Origin: CAWAYR01 sp050250875
GTDB lineage: Bacteria; Acidobacteriota; Vicinamibacteria; Vicinamibacterales; UBA2999
Direction: 5' to 3'
NCBI GenBank assembly: GCA_050250875.1
Contig: JBFWNV010000001.1
Span: 1,612,001-1,676,000 of the forward strand
DNA: 64,000 bases
The position numbers and the translations under genes were made by a program. Under the pieces are notes generated by a model, which saw only the letters and a list, made by a program, of their open reading frames with translations, searched no databases and was not told the origin of the DNA. This document shows, piece by piece, positions 50,888 to 60,687 of this stretch (position 1 is its first letter; every line of letters begins with the position of its first letter).

Positions 50888-50901
50888 GTTCGAAGCGTGG
50901 A

Positions 50902-50924
50902 CTTGCGCCGACGTGCGGCGCAAG
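50902..50924 (-). terminator. Hairpin downstream of yceI
   Basis: Perfect 9-bp stem CTTGCGCCG / CGGCGCAAG with a 5-nt loop, 15 bp after the YceI stop on the minus strand. There is no T-run. Confidence 0.5.
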
Positions 50925-50938
50925 CCCCTTCTCGTCCG

Positions 50939-51484
50939 CTAGGCCACCCTGGTCGCGGCCTGACGCACCGCCTCGACCTCGATCTCGAGCGTCACGGTGT
51001 CGCCGACCATCACGCCGCCGGTCTCGAGCACCTGGTTCCAGCCCAGGCCGAACGCCTTGCGGTCGAGGGTGGTCCGCGCCGAGAACGCCGCGCGCTGGTT
51101 GCCCCACGGGTCCTTCACCGTGCCGAGCGACTCGACGTCGAGGGCGATCTCGCGGCTGATGCCCTTGAGCGTCAGCTGGCCGACCAGGCGGTAGTCGTCG
51201 CCGCGCTTCTCGATCCCCGAGCTCTTGAAGGTGGCGTCGGGGAACTGCGCCACGTCGAAGAAGTCGGCCGACTTGAGGTGCGTGTCGCGGTCGGCGACGC
51301 CGGTTTCGATGCTCGAGGTGTCGATGGTCGCTTCGACGGTGGCCTGGCTGAAGTCGCCGTCGGGGACGACCACGGCGCCGCTCCACCGGCCGAACTGGCC
51401 GCGCACCTTGGCGATGACGAGGTGGCGCACCGAGAAGTGGATGCCGGAGTGGCTGCTGTCGATTTCCCAACGCTGCGTGGCCAT
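50939..51484 (-). CDS. YceI family protein (cytoplasmic form)
   Basis: A 181-residue lipocalin-like YceI protein. The conserved blocks are WEIDSSHSGIHFSVRHLVIAKVRGQF, ATIDTSSIETGVADRDTHLKSADFFD, ATFKSSGIEKRGDDYRLVGQ and TTLDRKAFGLGWNQVLETGG. These proteins bind isoprenoid-like lipids or amphiphiles in a long beta-barrel. There is no signal peptide, so it acts in the cytoplasm, unlike E. coli YceI. ATG 51484 has an AGGAG Shine-Dalgarno. Its promoter is a full-consensus sigma-54 element at 51537-51552, and the divergent neighbour is a sigma-54 activator, so induction by an aromatic or amphiphilic effector is likely. Confidence 0.92.
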   Translation of the reverse strand: MATQRWEIDSSHSGIHFSVRHLVIAKVRGQFGRWSGAVVVPDGDFSQATVEATIDTSSIETGVADRDTHLKSADFFDVAQFPDATFKSSGIEKRGDDYRLVGQLTLKGISREIALDVESLGTVKDPWGNQRAAFSARTTLDRKAFGLGWNQVLETGGVMVGDTVTLEIEVEAVRQAATRVA

Positions 51485-51536
51485 GTCTGTAAGCTCCTGA
51501 ATGAGTTGTCCGACTGTCGAGCGATACTCACAACAG

Positions 51537-51552
51537 AGCAACAGTCGTGCCA
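51537..51552 (-). promoter_or_regulatory. Sigma-54 (-24/-12) promoter of yceI
   Basis: On the minus strand the sequence TGGCACGACTGTTGCT matches the RpoN consensus TGGCACG-N4-TTGC(A/T) without mismatch. It lies 53 nt before the yceI ATG. Upstream of it, toward the activator gene, are three short inverted repeats suitable as enhancer sites. Confidence 0.88.
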
Positions 51553-51562
51553 TAACGTCTGA

Positions 51563-51641
51563 TGTTGAAAATCAACAACTTGGTGGCGATATCAGTCAAA
51601 ATGACAATCGAAATGATAATCTAGACTCTCACAATGAGAGT
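51563..51641. promoter_or_regulatory. Three inverted repeats, probable activator binding sites
   Basis: Three dyads, each with a 3-nt centre, lie in an unusually AT-rich segment: TGTTGAAAATCAACA (51563-51577), GTCAAAATGAC (51595-51605) and ACTCTCACAATGAGAGT (51625-51641). The first is about 11 bp beyond the -24 element, which is closer than most enhancers. The third overlaps the Shine-Dalgarno (GAGAG) of the activator gene, so it could serve autorepression. Confidence 0.6.
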
Positions 51642-51647
51642 TTTCCC

Positions 51648-53279
<1,632 letters not shown>

Positions 53280-53335
53280 CGGCTGGCGGCCAGGACGCCT
53301 TGACCAGGCGATTGCCACTCTGCTCTAGTGACGCG

Positions 53336-53821
53336 GTGTCCGGCCGCCTGCGGATCGACGTCGTGGTCAACGGCACGGCGCGCGCCGGCGAGGTCGAACC
53401 CCGGCTCCTGCTGAGCGACTTCCTGCGCCAGGACCTCGGCCTCACCGGCACGCACGTCGGCTGCGAGCACGGCGTCTGCGGCGCGTGCACGGTGCTGGTG
53501 GACGACCAGCCGGTGCGAGCCTGCCTGATGTTCGCCGTGCAGGCCGACGGCACCAGGGTGACCACCGTCGAAGCGCTCGCCGCGCCGGACGACGGCGCGC
53601 TCAATCCGCTGCAGGCGGCGTTTCGCGACGCGCATGCCCTGCAGTGCGGCTTCTGCACGCCCGGCATCCTGATGAGCATGACGGCGTTCCTGCGCGAACA
53701 GCCGGCGCCGTCCGAGGCGGCGATCCGCGAGGCGCTCTCCGGTCACCTGTGCCGCTGCACCGGCTACGCCAACATCGTCCGCGCGGTCGCCCACGCCGCC
53801 CATGACGCGCGTCCTCGGTAG
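53336..53821 (+). CDS. Molybdenum hydroxylase, [2Fe-2S] subunit
   Basis: A 161-residue small subunit of the xanthine dehydrogenase/CoxS family. The plant-ferredoxin-type cluster is bound by Cys43, Cys48, Cys51 and Cys63 (GCEHGVCGACTVL, RACLM). The second cluster is bound by Cys104, Cys107, Cys139 and Cys141 (QCGFCTPG, HLCRCTGY). It passes electrons from the molybdenum site to FAD. GTG 53336 is the likely start because the family N-terminus begins there. It overlaps the large-subunit gene by 20 bp and is the first gene of the operon. Confidence 0.94.
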   Translation: MSGRLRIDVVVNGTARAGEVEPRLLLSDFLRQDLGLTGTHVGCEHGVCGACTVLVDDQPVRACLMFAVQADGTRVTTVEALAAPDDGALNPLQAAFRDAHALQCGFCTPGILMSMTAFLREQPAPSEAAIREALSGHLCRCTGYANIVRAVAHAAHDARPR

Positions 53822-56150
53822 CCGCGTCCCCCGCAACGAAGACGCGCGGCTGCTCACCGGCCGGGCGCTGTTCGTCGACGACGTCCAGCGCGAGGGCATG
53901 CTCCACGTGGCGTTCCGCCGCAGCGACCGCGCGCATGGCCGGTTGCGGTCGGTGGACGTGACGGCGGCGCGGGCCCGGCCCGGCGTCGTCGCCGTGTACA
54001 CCGCCGCCGACCTGGGCGACTACTGGCAGCCGGGTCCGCTGCTGGTGCCGCCGCCGCCGGTGCCCGGCATGACCTTCAACGCCTGCACGCAGGTGCCGCT
54101 GGCCCGCGACAAGGTGCGCTACGCCGGCGAGCCGGTGGCGATGGTGGTGGCCGAGAGCCGCTACGTGGCCGAGGACGCGGCGGCCGACGTCGTCGTCGCC
54201 GTCGAGCCGCTCGAGGCGGTCGTCGATCTGGAAGCGGCGCTGGCGCCGTCGGCGCCGCGGCTGCACGAGCACCTGCCGTCGAACCTGGCCGCTCACGTGC
54301 ACCAGACCAAGGGCGACTACGCCGCCGCCCGCGCCGCCGCCCAGCTGGTCGTCGCCCGCCGCTTCCGTTACGACCGCGGCGCCGCGGCGGCGATCGAGAA
54401 CCGCGCCGTCGCCGCCCAGTGGGATCCGCGCAGCGAGCAGCTCACCGTGTGGGACACCACCCAGGCGCCGATTCCCATCAGGAACGGCCTGGCCCGGATG
54501 CTCGGCCTGGCCGAGTCGCAGGTGCAGGTGATCGCGCCATTCGTCGGCGGCGGGTTCGGGCCGAAGATCATGATGTTCTACCCCGAGGAGGTGCTCGTGC
54601 CGTGGGCGGCGCGGGCGCTCGGCCGGCCGGTGAAGTGGACCGAGGACCGGCTCGAGAACTTCGTCGCCACCACCCAGGAGCGCAGCCAGATCCACGACGC
54701 CGAGATCGCGCTCGCCGCCGACGGCCGCATCCTCGGCGTGAAGGACGTCTTCCTGCACGACACCGGCGCCTACGACCCCTACGGCCTCACCGTGCCGATC
54801 AACTCGCAGTGCACGCTGCTCGGCGTCTACCGCGTGCCGGCCTACGACAGCGAGTTCCGCGCCGTCTTCACCACCACGCCGATCGTGACGCCGGTGCGCG
54901 GCGCCGGCCGCCAGCACGGCGTGTTCGTGATGGAGCGACTGCTCGACCTGGCGGCCCGGCAGCTCGGGATCGACCGGCTCGAAATCCGCCGCCGCAACCT
55001 GCTTCGTCCGGACGAGTTCCCGCACGATCACGGCATCGTCTTCCAGGACTTCACCTCGCTCACCTACGACAGCGGCGACTACCTGCCGGCGATGGAGCAG
55101 GCGGCGGAGATGATCGGCTACGACCGCTTCCGGCGCGAGGAGCAGCCGCGGCTGCGCGCCGAGGGGCGCCGGGTCGGCATCGGCCTGGTGAACTACGTCG
55201 AGGGCACCGGCATCGGCCCGTACGAGGGCGCGCGGGTCACCGTCGAGCCGAGCGGCCTGGTGCGCGTGGCGACCGGCGTGGGCACGCAGGGGCAGGGCCA
55301 CTTCACGGCGTTCGCGCAGATCGTCGCCGAGGTGCTCGGCGTGGACGTGGCCGCCGTGCGGGTCGTGACCGGCGACACCCGCGAGTTCAACTGGGGCACC
55401 GGCACCTTCGCCAGTCGCGGCGCCGTGGTGGCCGGCACGGCGTGTCATCAGGCGGCGGTGGCGGTGCGGCAGAAGGTCTTCGAGCTGGCCGCGCGCCTGC
55501 TCGGCGTCTCCGCCGACGATCTCGTGCTCGCCGCTGGACGCGTGCATCGCGCCGGCGACCCGGCTGCGGGGCTGGCGCTCGGCGAGCTGGCGGCGAAGGC
55601 CAACCCGCTGCGCGGCGCGGTCACGGCCGGCGTCGAACCCGGCCTCGAGGCCACGGCCTATTTCGGGCCCGACCGCGGCAGCACGGCCAACGGCGTGCAC
55701 GCGATGATCGTCGAGGTCGATCCCGACACGGCGATCGCCCGCATCCGGCGCTACGTCGTCGTCCACGACTGCGGCCACCTGGTGAACCCGACCATCGTCG
55801 AAGGCCAGATCCAGGGCGGCGTCGCCCACGGCATCGGCAACGCGTTCTACGAGCAGCTGGTGTTCGATCGCCAGGGACAGCTGACCACGGCGTCGTTCAT
55901 GGACTACCTGCTGCCGCTCGCCACCGACGTGCCCGACGTGGAGATGGCGCACCGCGAGACCGCGGCGCCGGGCAACCCGGCGGGGCTCAAGGGCGTCGGC
56001 GAGGCCGGCTGCATCGCCACCGGCGCCCTCTTCGCCCAGGCGGTCGAGGACGCGCTGGGCGGGGACGTGGAGATCCTCGAGATTCCGCTCAGCCCGAACC
56101 GCCTGTTCGAGCTGATGCAGGCGACCGCCGCCAAGGGCCCGACGGCATGA
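53802..56150 (+). CDS. Molybdenum hydroxylase, large molybdopterin-binding subunit
   Basis: A 782-residue xanthine dehydrogenase/CO dehydrogenase-type catalytic subunit. The N-terminal a/b-hammerhead domain (LGSRVPRNEDARLLTGRALF, RYAGEPVAMVVAE) is followed by the Mo-cofactor domains with FVGGGFGPK, VRGAGRQHGVFVMERLLD, the GTQGQGHFTAFAQIVAEVLG loop and the catalytic glutamate region LKGVGEAGCIATG near the C-terminus. There is no AYRGAGR-type CO-dehydrogenase Cys-Ser loop, so it is not a CO dehydrogenase but a hydroxylase of heterocycles or aldehydes. The stop overlaps the FAD subunit start (ATGA). Confidence 0.94.
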   Translation: MTRVLGSRVPRNEDARLLTGRALFVDDVQREGMLHVAFRRSDRAHGRLRSVDVTAARARPGVVAVYTAADLGDYWQPGPLLVPPPPVPGMTFNACTQVPLARDKVRYAGEPVAMVVAESRYVAEDAAADVVVAVEPLEAVVDLEAALAPSAPRLHEHLPSNLAAHVHQTKGDYAAARAAAQLVVARRFRYDRGAAAAIENRAVAAQWDPRSEQLTVWDTTQAPIPIRNGLARMLGLAESQVQVIAPFVGGGFGPKIMMFYPEEVLVPWAARALGRPVKWTEDRLENFVATTQERSQIHDAEIALAADGRILGVKDVFLHDTGAYDPYGLTVPINSQCTLLGVYRVPAYDSEFRAVFTTTPIVTPVRGAGRQHGVFVMERLLDLAARQLGIDRLEIRRRNLLRPDEFPHDHGIVFQDFTSLTYDSGDYLPAMEQAAEMIGYDRFRREEQPRLRAEGRRVGIGLVNYVEGTGIGPYEGARVTVEPSGLVRVATGVGTQGQGHFTAFAQIVAEVLGVDVAAVRVVTGDTREFNWGTGTFASRGAVVAGTACHQAAVAVRQKVFELAARLLGVSADDLVLAAGRVHRAGDPAAGLALGELAAKANPLRGAVTAGVEPGLEATAYFGPDRGSTANGVHAMIVEVDPDTAIARIRRYVVVHDCGHLVNPTIVEGQIQGGVAHGIGNAFYEQLVFDRQGQLTTASFMDYLLPLATDVPDVEMAHRETAAPGNPAGLKGVGEAGCIATGALFAQAVEDALGGDVEILEIPLSPNRLFELMQATAAKGPTA

Positions 56151-57022
56151 AGCCGGCGCCGTTCGCGTATCACCGGCCGGCGACGCTCGACGAAGCGCTC
56201 CACCTGCTGGCCGAGCACGGCGGCGACGCCAAGCCGCTGGCCGGCGGCCAGAGCCTGGTGCCGGCGATGAACTTCCGCCTCGCCCAGCCGGCGGTGCTCG
56301 TCGACCTGAACCGGCTGGCTGGACTTGCCGCCCTCGAGCGACACGACCTCGGGAGTCGTTTCGGCGCCATGGCACGTCACCGCGACCTGGAGCACAGCCC
56401 GGTCGTGGCCGAGCGCGCACCGCTGGTCGCCGCGGCGATGCCGTGGGTGGCGCATCCGCCGATCCGGACCCGTGGCACGCTCGGCGGCAGCCTGGCGCAC
56501 GCCGACCCGGCGGCGGAGCTGCCGGCGGTGATGCTGGCGCTCGACGCCTCGATCGGCGTGCGGCACCAGACCGGCTCGCGCGCCATCGCGGCCGCCGACT
56601 TCTTCCTCGGCCTGTTCACGACCGCGCTGGCGCCCGGCGAGCTGATCGTGGACGTCACGGTGCCGCCGCCGCCGCCGCGGAGCGGCTGGGCCATCGACGA
56701 GGTGTCGCGGCGGCACGGCGACTTCGCGCTGGCCGGCGCCGCGGCCTTCGTCACGCTCGACGACGAGGGCCGCGTCGGCACGGCGCGGATTGGCCTGTTC
56801 GGCGTCCACGACTGCGCGGTGCGCGCCGTCAATGCCGAGCGGATCCTGGCGGGCCAGGCGCCGACCGACCAGGCGATCGCCGCCGCCGCCGACGCCGCTG
56901 CCCGGCGCGATGCCAGCCCGGTGACCGACCTGCACGCCTCCGTGCTCTATCGCCGCCATCTGACCGGCGTGCTGGTGCGGCGGGTCGTGGCCCGCGCCGC
57001 CGCGCGCGCCGGTTCGAACTGA
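56147..57022 (+). CDS. Molybdenum hydroxylase, FAD-binding subunit
   Basis: A 291-residue medium subunit of the CoxM/xanthine dehydrogenase FAD family. It has AKPLAGGQSLVPAMNFRLAQP for the flavin diphosphate, the TRGTLGGSLAHADPAAELPAV block and a C-terminal CO_deh_flav_C domain. ATG 56147 overlaps the large-subunit stop. The order small-large-medium differs from the more common medium-large-small or medium-small-large of cox clusters. It hands electrons to an external acceptor. Confidence 0.94.
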   Translation: MKPAPFAYHRPATLDEALHLLAEHGGDAKPLAGGQSLVPAMNFRLAQPAVLVDLNRLAGLAALERHDLGSRFGAMARHRDLEHSPVVAERAPLVAAAMPWVAHPPIRTRGTLGGSLAHADPAAELPAVMLALDASIGVRHQTGSRAIAAADFFLGLFTTALAPGELIVDVTVPPPPPRSGWAIDEVSRRHGDFALAGAAAFVTLDDEGRVGTARIGLFGVHDCAVRAVNAERILAGQAPTDQAIAAAADAAARRDASPVTDLHASVLYRRHLTGVLVRRVVARAAARAGSN

Positions 57023-57026
57023 CGTC

Positions 57027-58451
57027 ATGGCGGCGCCGCTCATCAACGCCGACCTGGCGCCGACGGCACCGGCTGCCCGTACGTGGAACCTCTGGCACAT
57101 CGCCTCGCTCTGGGTCGGCATGAGCGTGTGCATCCCGAGCTACATGCTGGCCTCGACGATGATCGGCGCCGGCATGGGCTGGCGGGCCAGCCTGCTGGCG
57201 GTGTTCCTCGGCAACCTGATCGTGCTCGCGCCCATGGTCGTCACCGCGCACGCCGGCACCCGCTACGGCATCCCGTTCCCGGTCTTCGCCCGCGCCGCCT
57301 TCGGCACGCGCGGCACCCACGTGCCGTCGCTGCTCCGGGCGGTGGTGGCGTGCGGCTGGTTCGGCATCCAGACCTGGGTCGGCGGCCTGGCCATCCACGC
57401 GCTGCTCGGGGTGGCCTGGCCGGCCTTCACCGCGCTCGGCGGCGGCTGGCGGTTCATGGATCACACCGCGGCCGAGTTCGTGAGCTTCTTCGTGTTCTGG
57501 GCCGTCAACCTCTACTTCGTCTGGGCCGGCACCGAGAGCATCAAGTGGCTCGAGACGGTGTCGGCGCCGCTGCTGATCGCGCTGTCGCTGTCGCTCCTGT
57601 GGTGGGGCGCCTCGGCGGCCGGCGGCGTCGGTGCGATGCTGGCCGGCGCCGACCGCTTGAGCGCCGGCGGCGGCGGGGCAGGGCTCGCCGTGTTCCTGCC
57701 GTGGGTCACGGCGATGGTCGGCTACTGGGCGACGCTGTCGCTGAACATCCCCGACTTCTCGCGCTTCGCGCGCACCCAGCGCGACCAGGCCGTGGGGCAG
57801 GCCCTGGGCCTGCTCACCACGATGCCGTTCATCGCCTTCATCGGCGTGGCCGTGACCGGGGCCACGGTGGTGGCGTTCGGCGAGGCGGTGTGGAACCCCG
57901 TGGACCTGCTGGCCCGGCTCAGCGAGCGGTCGGGGAACCCGCTGCTCGGCGTCGTGGCCATGGCGGCGCTGCTCGTCGCCACGCTGACCACCAACATCGC
58001 CGCCAACATCGTCGCCCCGGCCAACAGCTTCTCGAACCTGGCCCCGCAGCGTGTGGGCTTCCGGCTCGGCGGCCTCATCGCCGGCGCGATCGGCGTCCTC
58101 ATCGTGCCGTGGGCGCTGCTCGATCGGTATCAGACCTGGCTCATCACCTACTCGGGCCTGCTCGGCGCGGCGGCCGGCGTGCTGCTGGCCGACTACGTGC
58201 TGGTGCGGCGCGGCGTGCTGGTGGTGGAAGAGCTGTACGACCCCCGAGGCCGTTACGCCTATCGCGACGGCGTGAACCCGGCGGCGATGGTCGCGCTCGC
58301 CGCCGGCGTCGCCACCGCGCTCGTCGGGCTGGTCGTGCCCGGGCTGCGGCTGCTGTTCGACGCCGCGTGGTTCTCGGGCGCGATCGTCGCGGCGGTCGTG
58401 TATCGTGCGCTGATGCGCGGCGAAGCCGTGCCCTTCCCGGAGCGTCCATGA
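57027..58451 (+). CDS. NCS1-family nucleobase/allantoin/hydantoin:cation symporter
   Basis: A 474-residue carrier of the NCS1 family with about 12 helices. Recognisable parts are WNLWHIASLWVGMSVCIPSYMLAS (helix 1), the AHAGTRYGIPFPVFARAAFG loop, GWFGIQTWVGGLAIHALLG (helix 3) and LNIPDFSRFARTQRDQAVGQ, all typical of Mhp1/PucI-type permeases. Known substrates are purines, pyrimidines, allantoin, hydantoins and thiamine. It follows the hydroxylase by 4 bp and overlaps the cyclase gene. This operon position makes import of the N-heterocycle used by the hydroxylase the most likely job. Confidence 0.93.
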   Translation: MAAPLINADLAPTAPAARTWNLWHIASLWVGMSVCIPSYMLASTMIGAGMGWRASLLAVFLGNLIVLAPMVVTAHAGTRYGIPFPVFARAAFGTRGTHVPSLLRAVVACGWFGIQTWVGGLAIHALLGVAWPAFTALGGGWRFMDHTAAEFVSFFVFWAVNLYFVWAGTESIKWLETVSAPLLIALSLSLLWWGASAAGGVGAMLAGADRLSAGGGGAGLAVFLPWVTAMVGYWATLSLNIPDFSRFARTQRDQAVGQALGLLTTMPFIAFIGVAVTGATVVAFGEAVWNPVDLLARLSERSGNPLLGVVAMAALLVATLTTNIAANIVAPANSFSNLAPQRVGFRLGGLIAGAIGVLIVPWALLDRYQTWLITYSGLLGAAAGVLLADYVLVRRGVLVVEELYDPRGRYAYRDGVNPAAMVALAAGVATALVGLVVPGLRLLFDAAWFSGAIVAAVVYRALMRGEAVPFPERP

Positions 58452-59245
58452 AGACCTACGACCTGTCGCAGCCGCTCAACCAGGAGTGCTCGTTCTGGCC
58501 GTTCTACCCGCCGTTCGAGGTCAAGTACATCAAGCGCAAGGCCGAGCACGGCGTCAACGCGCAGTACATCATGACGTCGAACCACATGGGCACGCATCTG
58601 GATGCGCCGCGGCACTTCGTGACCAGCGGCATGACCATCGACGAGATTCCGGTCGAGTGGCTGTGCGGTCCCGGCGCGCTGGTCGATCTCTCCGACGCGA
58701 TGGACGACTTCGATCTCTACACGCCGAAGATGATCGAGGACCGCGTCGAGGTGAAGCAGGGCGACCTGCTGTTCCTGCACACCGGCTGGGAGCGCTTCGC
58801 CCAGTTCGGGGCCACGCCCGACGAGGAGCGCTACATCCACCGCCATCCCGGCGCCCATCCCGACATGGTGCCGTGGCTGCTCGACAAGGGCATCCACATC
58901 TGGGGCGTGGACTGCATCTCGACCGACCATCCGATGAACCTGCCGATCGGCCGCTTCCTCGGCAAGGGCGCGCACGGCCACTGCGACCGGGTGCGCGCGG
59001 CGTGCGAGGCAAAGTTCGGCGGCCCCGACGGCGTGGCGGCGCTGTTTCCCGATTCGGCCTACCAGCTCACGCACAACGCGCTGTTCCCGGCCAACTGCAT
59101 GCACATCGAGAACCTGGGCGGCGACATCGCCGCGCCCGAGCTGCAGAACCGCCGGCTGATCCTCGGCATCTTCCCGTGGAAGTTCCGCGGCGGCGAGGCG
59201 GCGTTCGCGCGGGCGGTGGCGTTCACGGGCGACTGGACGCCGTGA
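58448..59245 (+). CDS. Cyclase-family metal hydrolase (kynurenine formamidase/isatin hydrolase-like)
   Basis: A 265-residue protein of the cyclase (PF04199-type) family. The metal motif HMGTHLDAPRHF near residue 50 matches HxGTHxDxPxH, which binds Mn or Zn. LSQPLNQECSFWPFYPPFEV is the standard N-terminus, and DCISTDHPMN and MHIENLGGD complete the site. Known members hydrolyse amide bonds in N-formylkynurenine or open the isatin ring. Here, after a hydroxylase and an NCS1 carrier, opening of a lactam-like ring is likely. Start and stop overlap neighbouring genes by 4 bp. Confidence 0.92.
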   Translation: MKTYDLSQPLNQECSFWPFYPPFEVKYIKRKAEHGVNAQYIMTSNHMGTHLDAPRHFVTSGMTIDEIPVEWLCGPGALVDLSDAMDDFDLYTPKMIEDRVEVKQGDLLFLHTGWERFAQFGATPDEERYIHRHPGAHPDMVPWLLDKGIHIWGVDCISTDHPMNLPIGRFLGKGAHGHCDRVRAACEAKFGGPDGVAALFPDSAYQLTHNALFPANCMHIENLGGDIAAPELQNRRLILGIFPWKFRGGEAAFARAVAFTGDWTP

Positions 59246-60687
59246 GCACCGCCCCGCGTGCACTGGTCGATCGGTCCGCCACCGAGCTGCGCCACCTGGT
59301 GGCGACGCGGCAGGTGTCGGCGCGCGAGCTGCTGCGGGCCACCCTGGCGCGCATCGCGCAGGTGAACCCGGTGGTCAACGCCGTCGTCACGCTGAACGAA
59401 CGCGCCGAGATCGAGGCGCAGGCGGTGGACGACGCCCTGGCCCGCGGCGAGGCCCCGGGGGCGCTGTGCGGCCTGCCGGTGGGCATCAAGGACGTCACGC
59501 CGGTGGCCGGCGTGCGCACCACCTACGGCTCGCCGCTGTTCGTGCACCACGTGCCCGACCGCGACGCGGCCGTCGTCACCCGGCTGCGGCAGGCCGGCGC
59601 GGTGATCGTCGGCAAGACCAACTGTCCGGAGTTCGCCGCCGGCGGCAACACCTTCAACGAGGTGTTCGGACGCACCGTCAACCCGTGGGATACCGCCAGG
59701 AGCGCCGGTGGATCGACCGGCGGCGGCGCCGCCGCGCTCGCCACCGGGATGATCGCCCTGGCCGAGGGCACCGATCTCGGCGGCTCGCTGCGCATCCCGG
59801 CGTCGTTCTGCGGCGTGTGCGGCATCCGGCCGTCGGTGGGCCTGGTGCCGACCGCGCCGACCGGCTGGGCCTGGGACACGCTGCAGGTGAGCGGGCCGAT
59901 GGGCCGCACCCCCGCGGACGTGGCGTTGATGCTGCAGGCGATGGCCGGCGCGTCGCCCGCGGCGCCGCTGGGCCAGCCGATTGCCGGGCGCGATTTCGCG
60001 GCCGCCGTGGCCCGCGGGGTCCGGCGCGGACTGCGCGTCGCCTACGCGCCCGACCCGGCCGGGATCGGCATCGACGCCGACGTCGAGCGGGTCTGCCGCG
60101 CGGCCGTCGCCACGCTGGGCGAGGCCGGCGCCGTCGTCGCCGAGCACCCGCTCGATCTCGCCTTCGTCCGGCCGGCGTTCCTGGCGCTGCGCGGCCTGTG
60201 GTTCGTGACCCAGCTGCACGGGCAGCTGGCGCTGCGCGACCGCTTCGGGCCGAACGTCGCCGGCAACATCCGCGCCGGCCTGGAGACCTCCGTCGCGCAG
60301 CTGGCCGAGGCCGAGCAGGTGCGGGGCCGGCTCTGGGACCTGTGCCGCGATCTCTTCTCCGGCGTCGACTGCGTCGTCACGCCGTGCATGGCGGTGCCGC
60401 CGTTCCCGGTGACCGAGAACTACCCGGCGACCATCGCCGGCCGGCCGATGGCCACCTACGTGGACTGGATCGCGCCGACCTTCGTGTGGAGCATGACCGG
60501 TCTGCCGGTGGCGGCCGTGCCCGCCGGCCGCGACGCGCACGGCCTGCCGGTCGGCCTGCAGATCGTCGGTCCGCCGCTCGGCGAGGAAGTGGCGCTGGCC
60601 GTGGCCGCCGCGGTGGCGGAGCGCTGCCCGATCGGCGACAGTCCCCTGTCACGCTCCGCCCGGAACGGGGACGGTCCCCGGGCATGA
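59242..60687 (+). CDS. Amidase-signature family amidohydrolase
   Basis: A 481-residue amidase with the Ser-cisSer-Lys triad: Lys83 (GIKDVTP), cis-Ser158 (SAGGSTGGG) and nucleophile Ser182 (TDLGGSLRIPAS). The starting GTG 59242 overlaps the cyclase stop (GTGA). The last about 20 residues (GDSPLSRSARNGDGPRA and before) do not look like the family. They are encoded by a REP-like palindromic sequence that runs into the next gene, so the natural C-terminus was probably altered by insertion of that element. It likely releases ammonia from the ring-opened amide made by the cyclase. Confidence 0.92.
   Translation: MSTAPRALVDRSATELRHLVATRQVSARELLRATLARIAQVNPVVNAVVTLNERAEIEAQAVDDALARGEAPGALCGLPVGIKDVTPVAGVRTTYGSPLFVHHVPDRDAAVVTRLRQAGAVIVGKTNCPEFAAGGNTFNEVFGRTVNPWDTARSAGGSTGGGAAALATGMIALAEGTDLGGSLRIPASFCGVCGIRPSVGLVPTAPTGWAWDTLQVSGPMGRTPADVALMLQAMAGASPAAPLGQPIAGRDFAAAVARGVRRGLRVAYAPDPAGIGIDADVERVCRAAVATLGEAGAVVAEHPLDLAFVRPAFLALRGLWFVTQLHGQLALRDRFGPNVAGNIRAGLETSVAQLAEAEQVRGRLWDLCRDLFSGVDCVVTPCMAVPPFPVTENYPATIAGRPMATYVDWIAPTFVWSMTGLPVAAVPAGRDAHGLPVGLQIVGPPLGEEVALAVAAAVAERCPIGDSPLSRSARNGDGPRA
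60637..60679. repeat. REP-like palindromic element inside the amidase 3' end
   Basis: Two dyads, GACAG-TCCC-CTGTC (60637-60650) and GGGGACGGTCCCC (60667-60679), are joined by a GC-rich spacer. The element encodes the tail of the amidase and ends a few bases before the next start codon at 60684. Confidence 0.6.

Noticed and set aside
53282..53300. Possible sigma-54 promoter in front of the hydroxylase operon (TGGC and GC with correct spacing)
   Set aside because: Only the GG and GC dinucleotides fit. The -12 element is ACGC instead of TTGC, and such spacing is frequent by chance in this GC-rich DNA.
53601..56420. A 939-codon open frame antisense to the molybdenum hydroxylase genes
   Set aside because: Low-complexity Arg/Gly/His-rich translation without domains, opposite to well-supported conserved genes.
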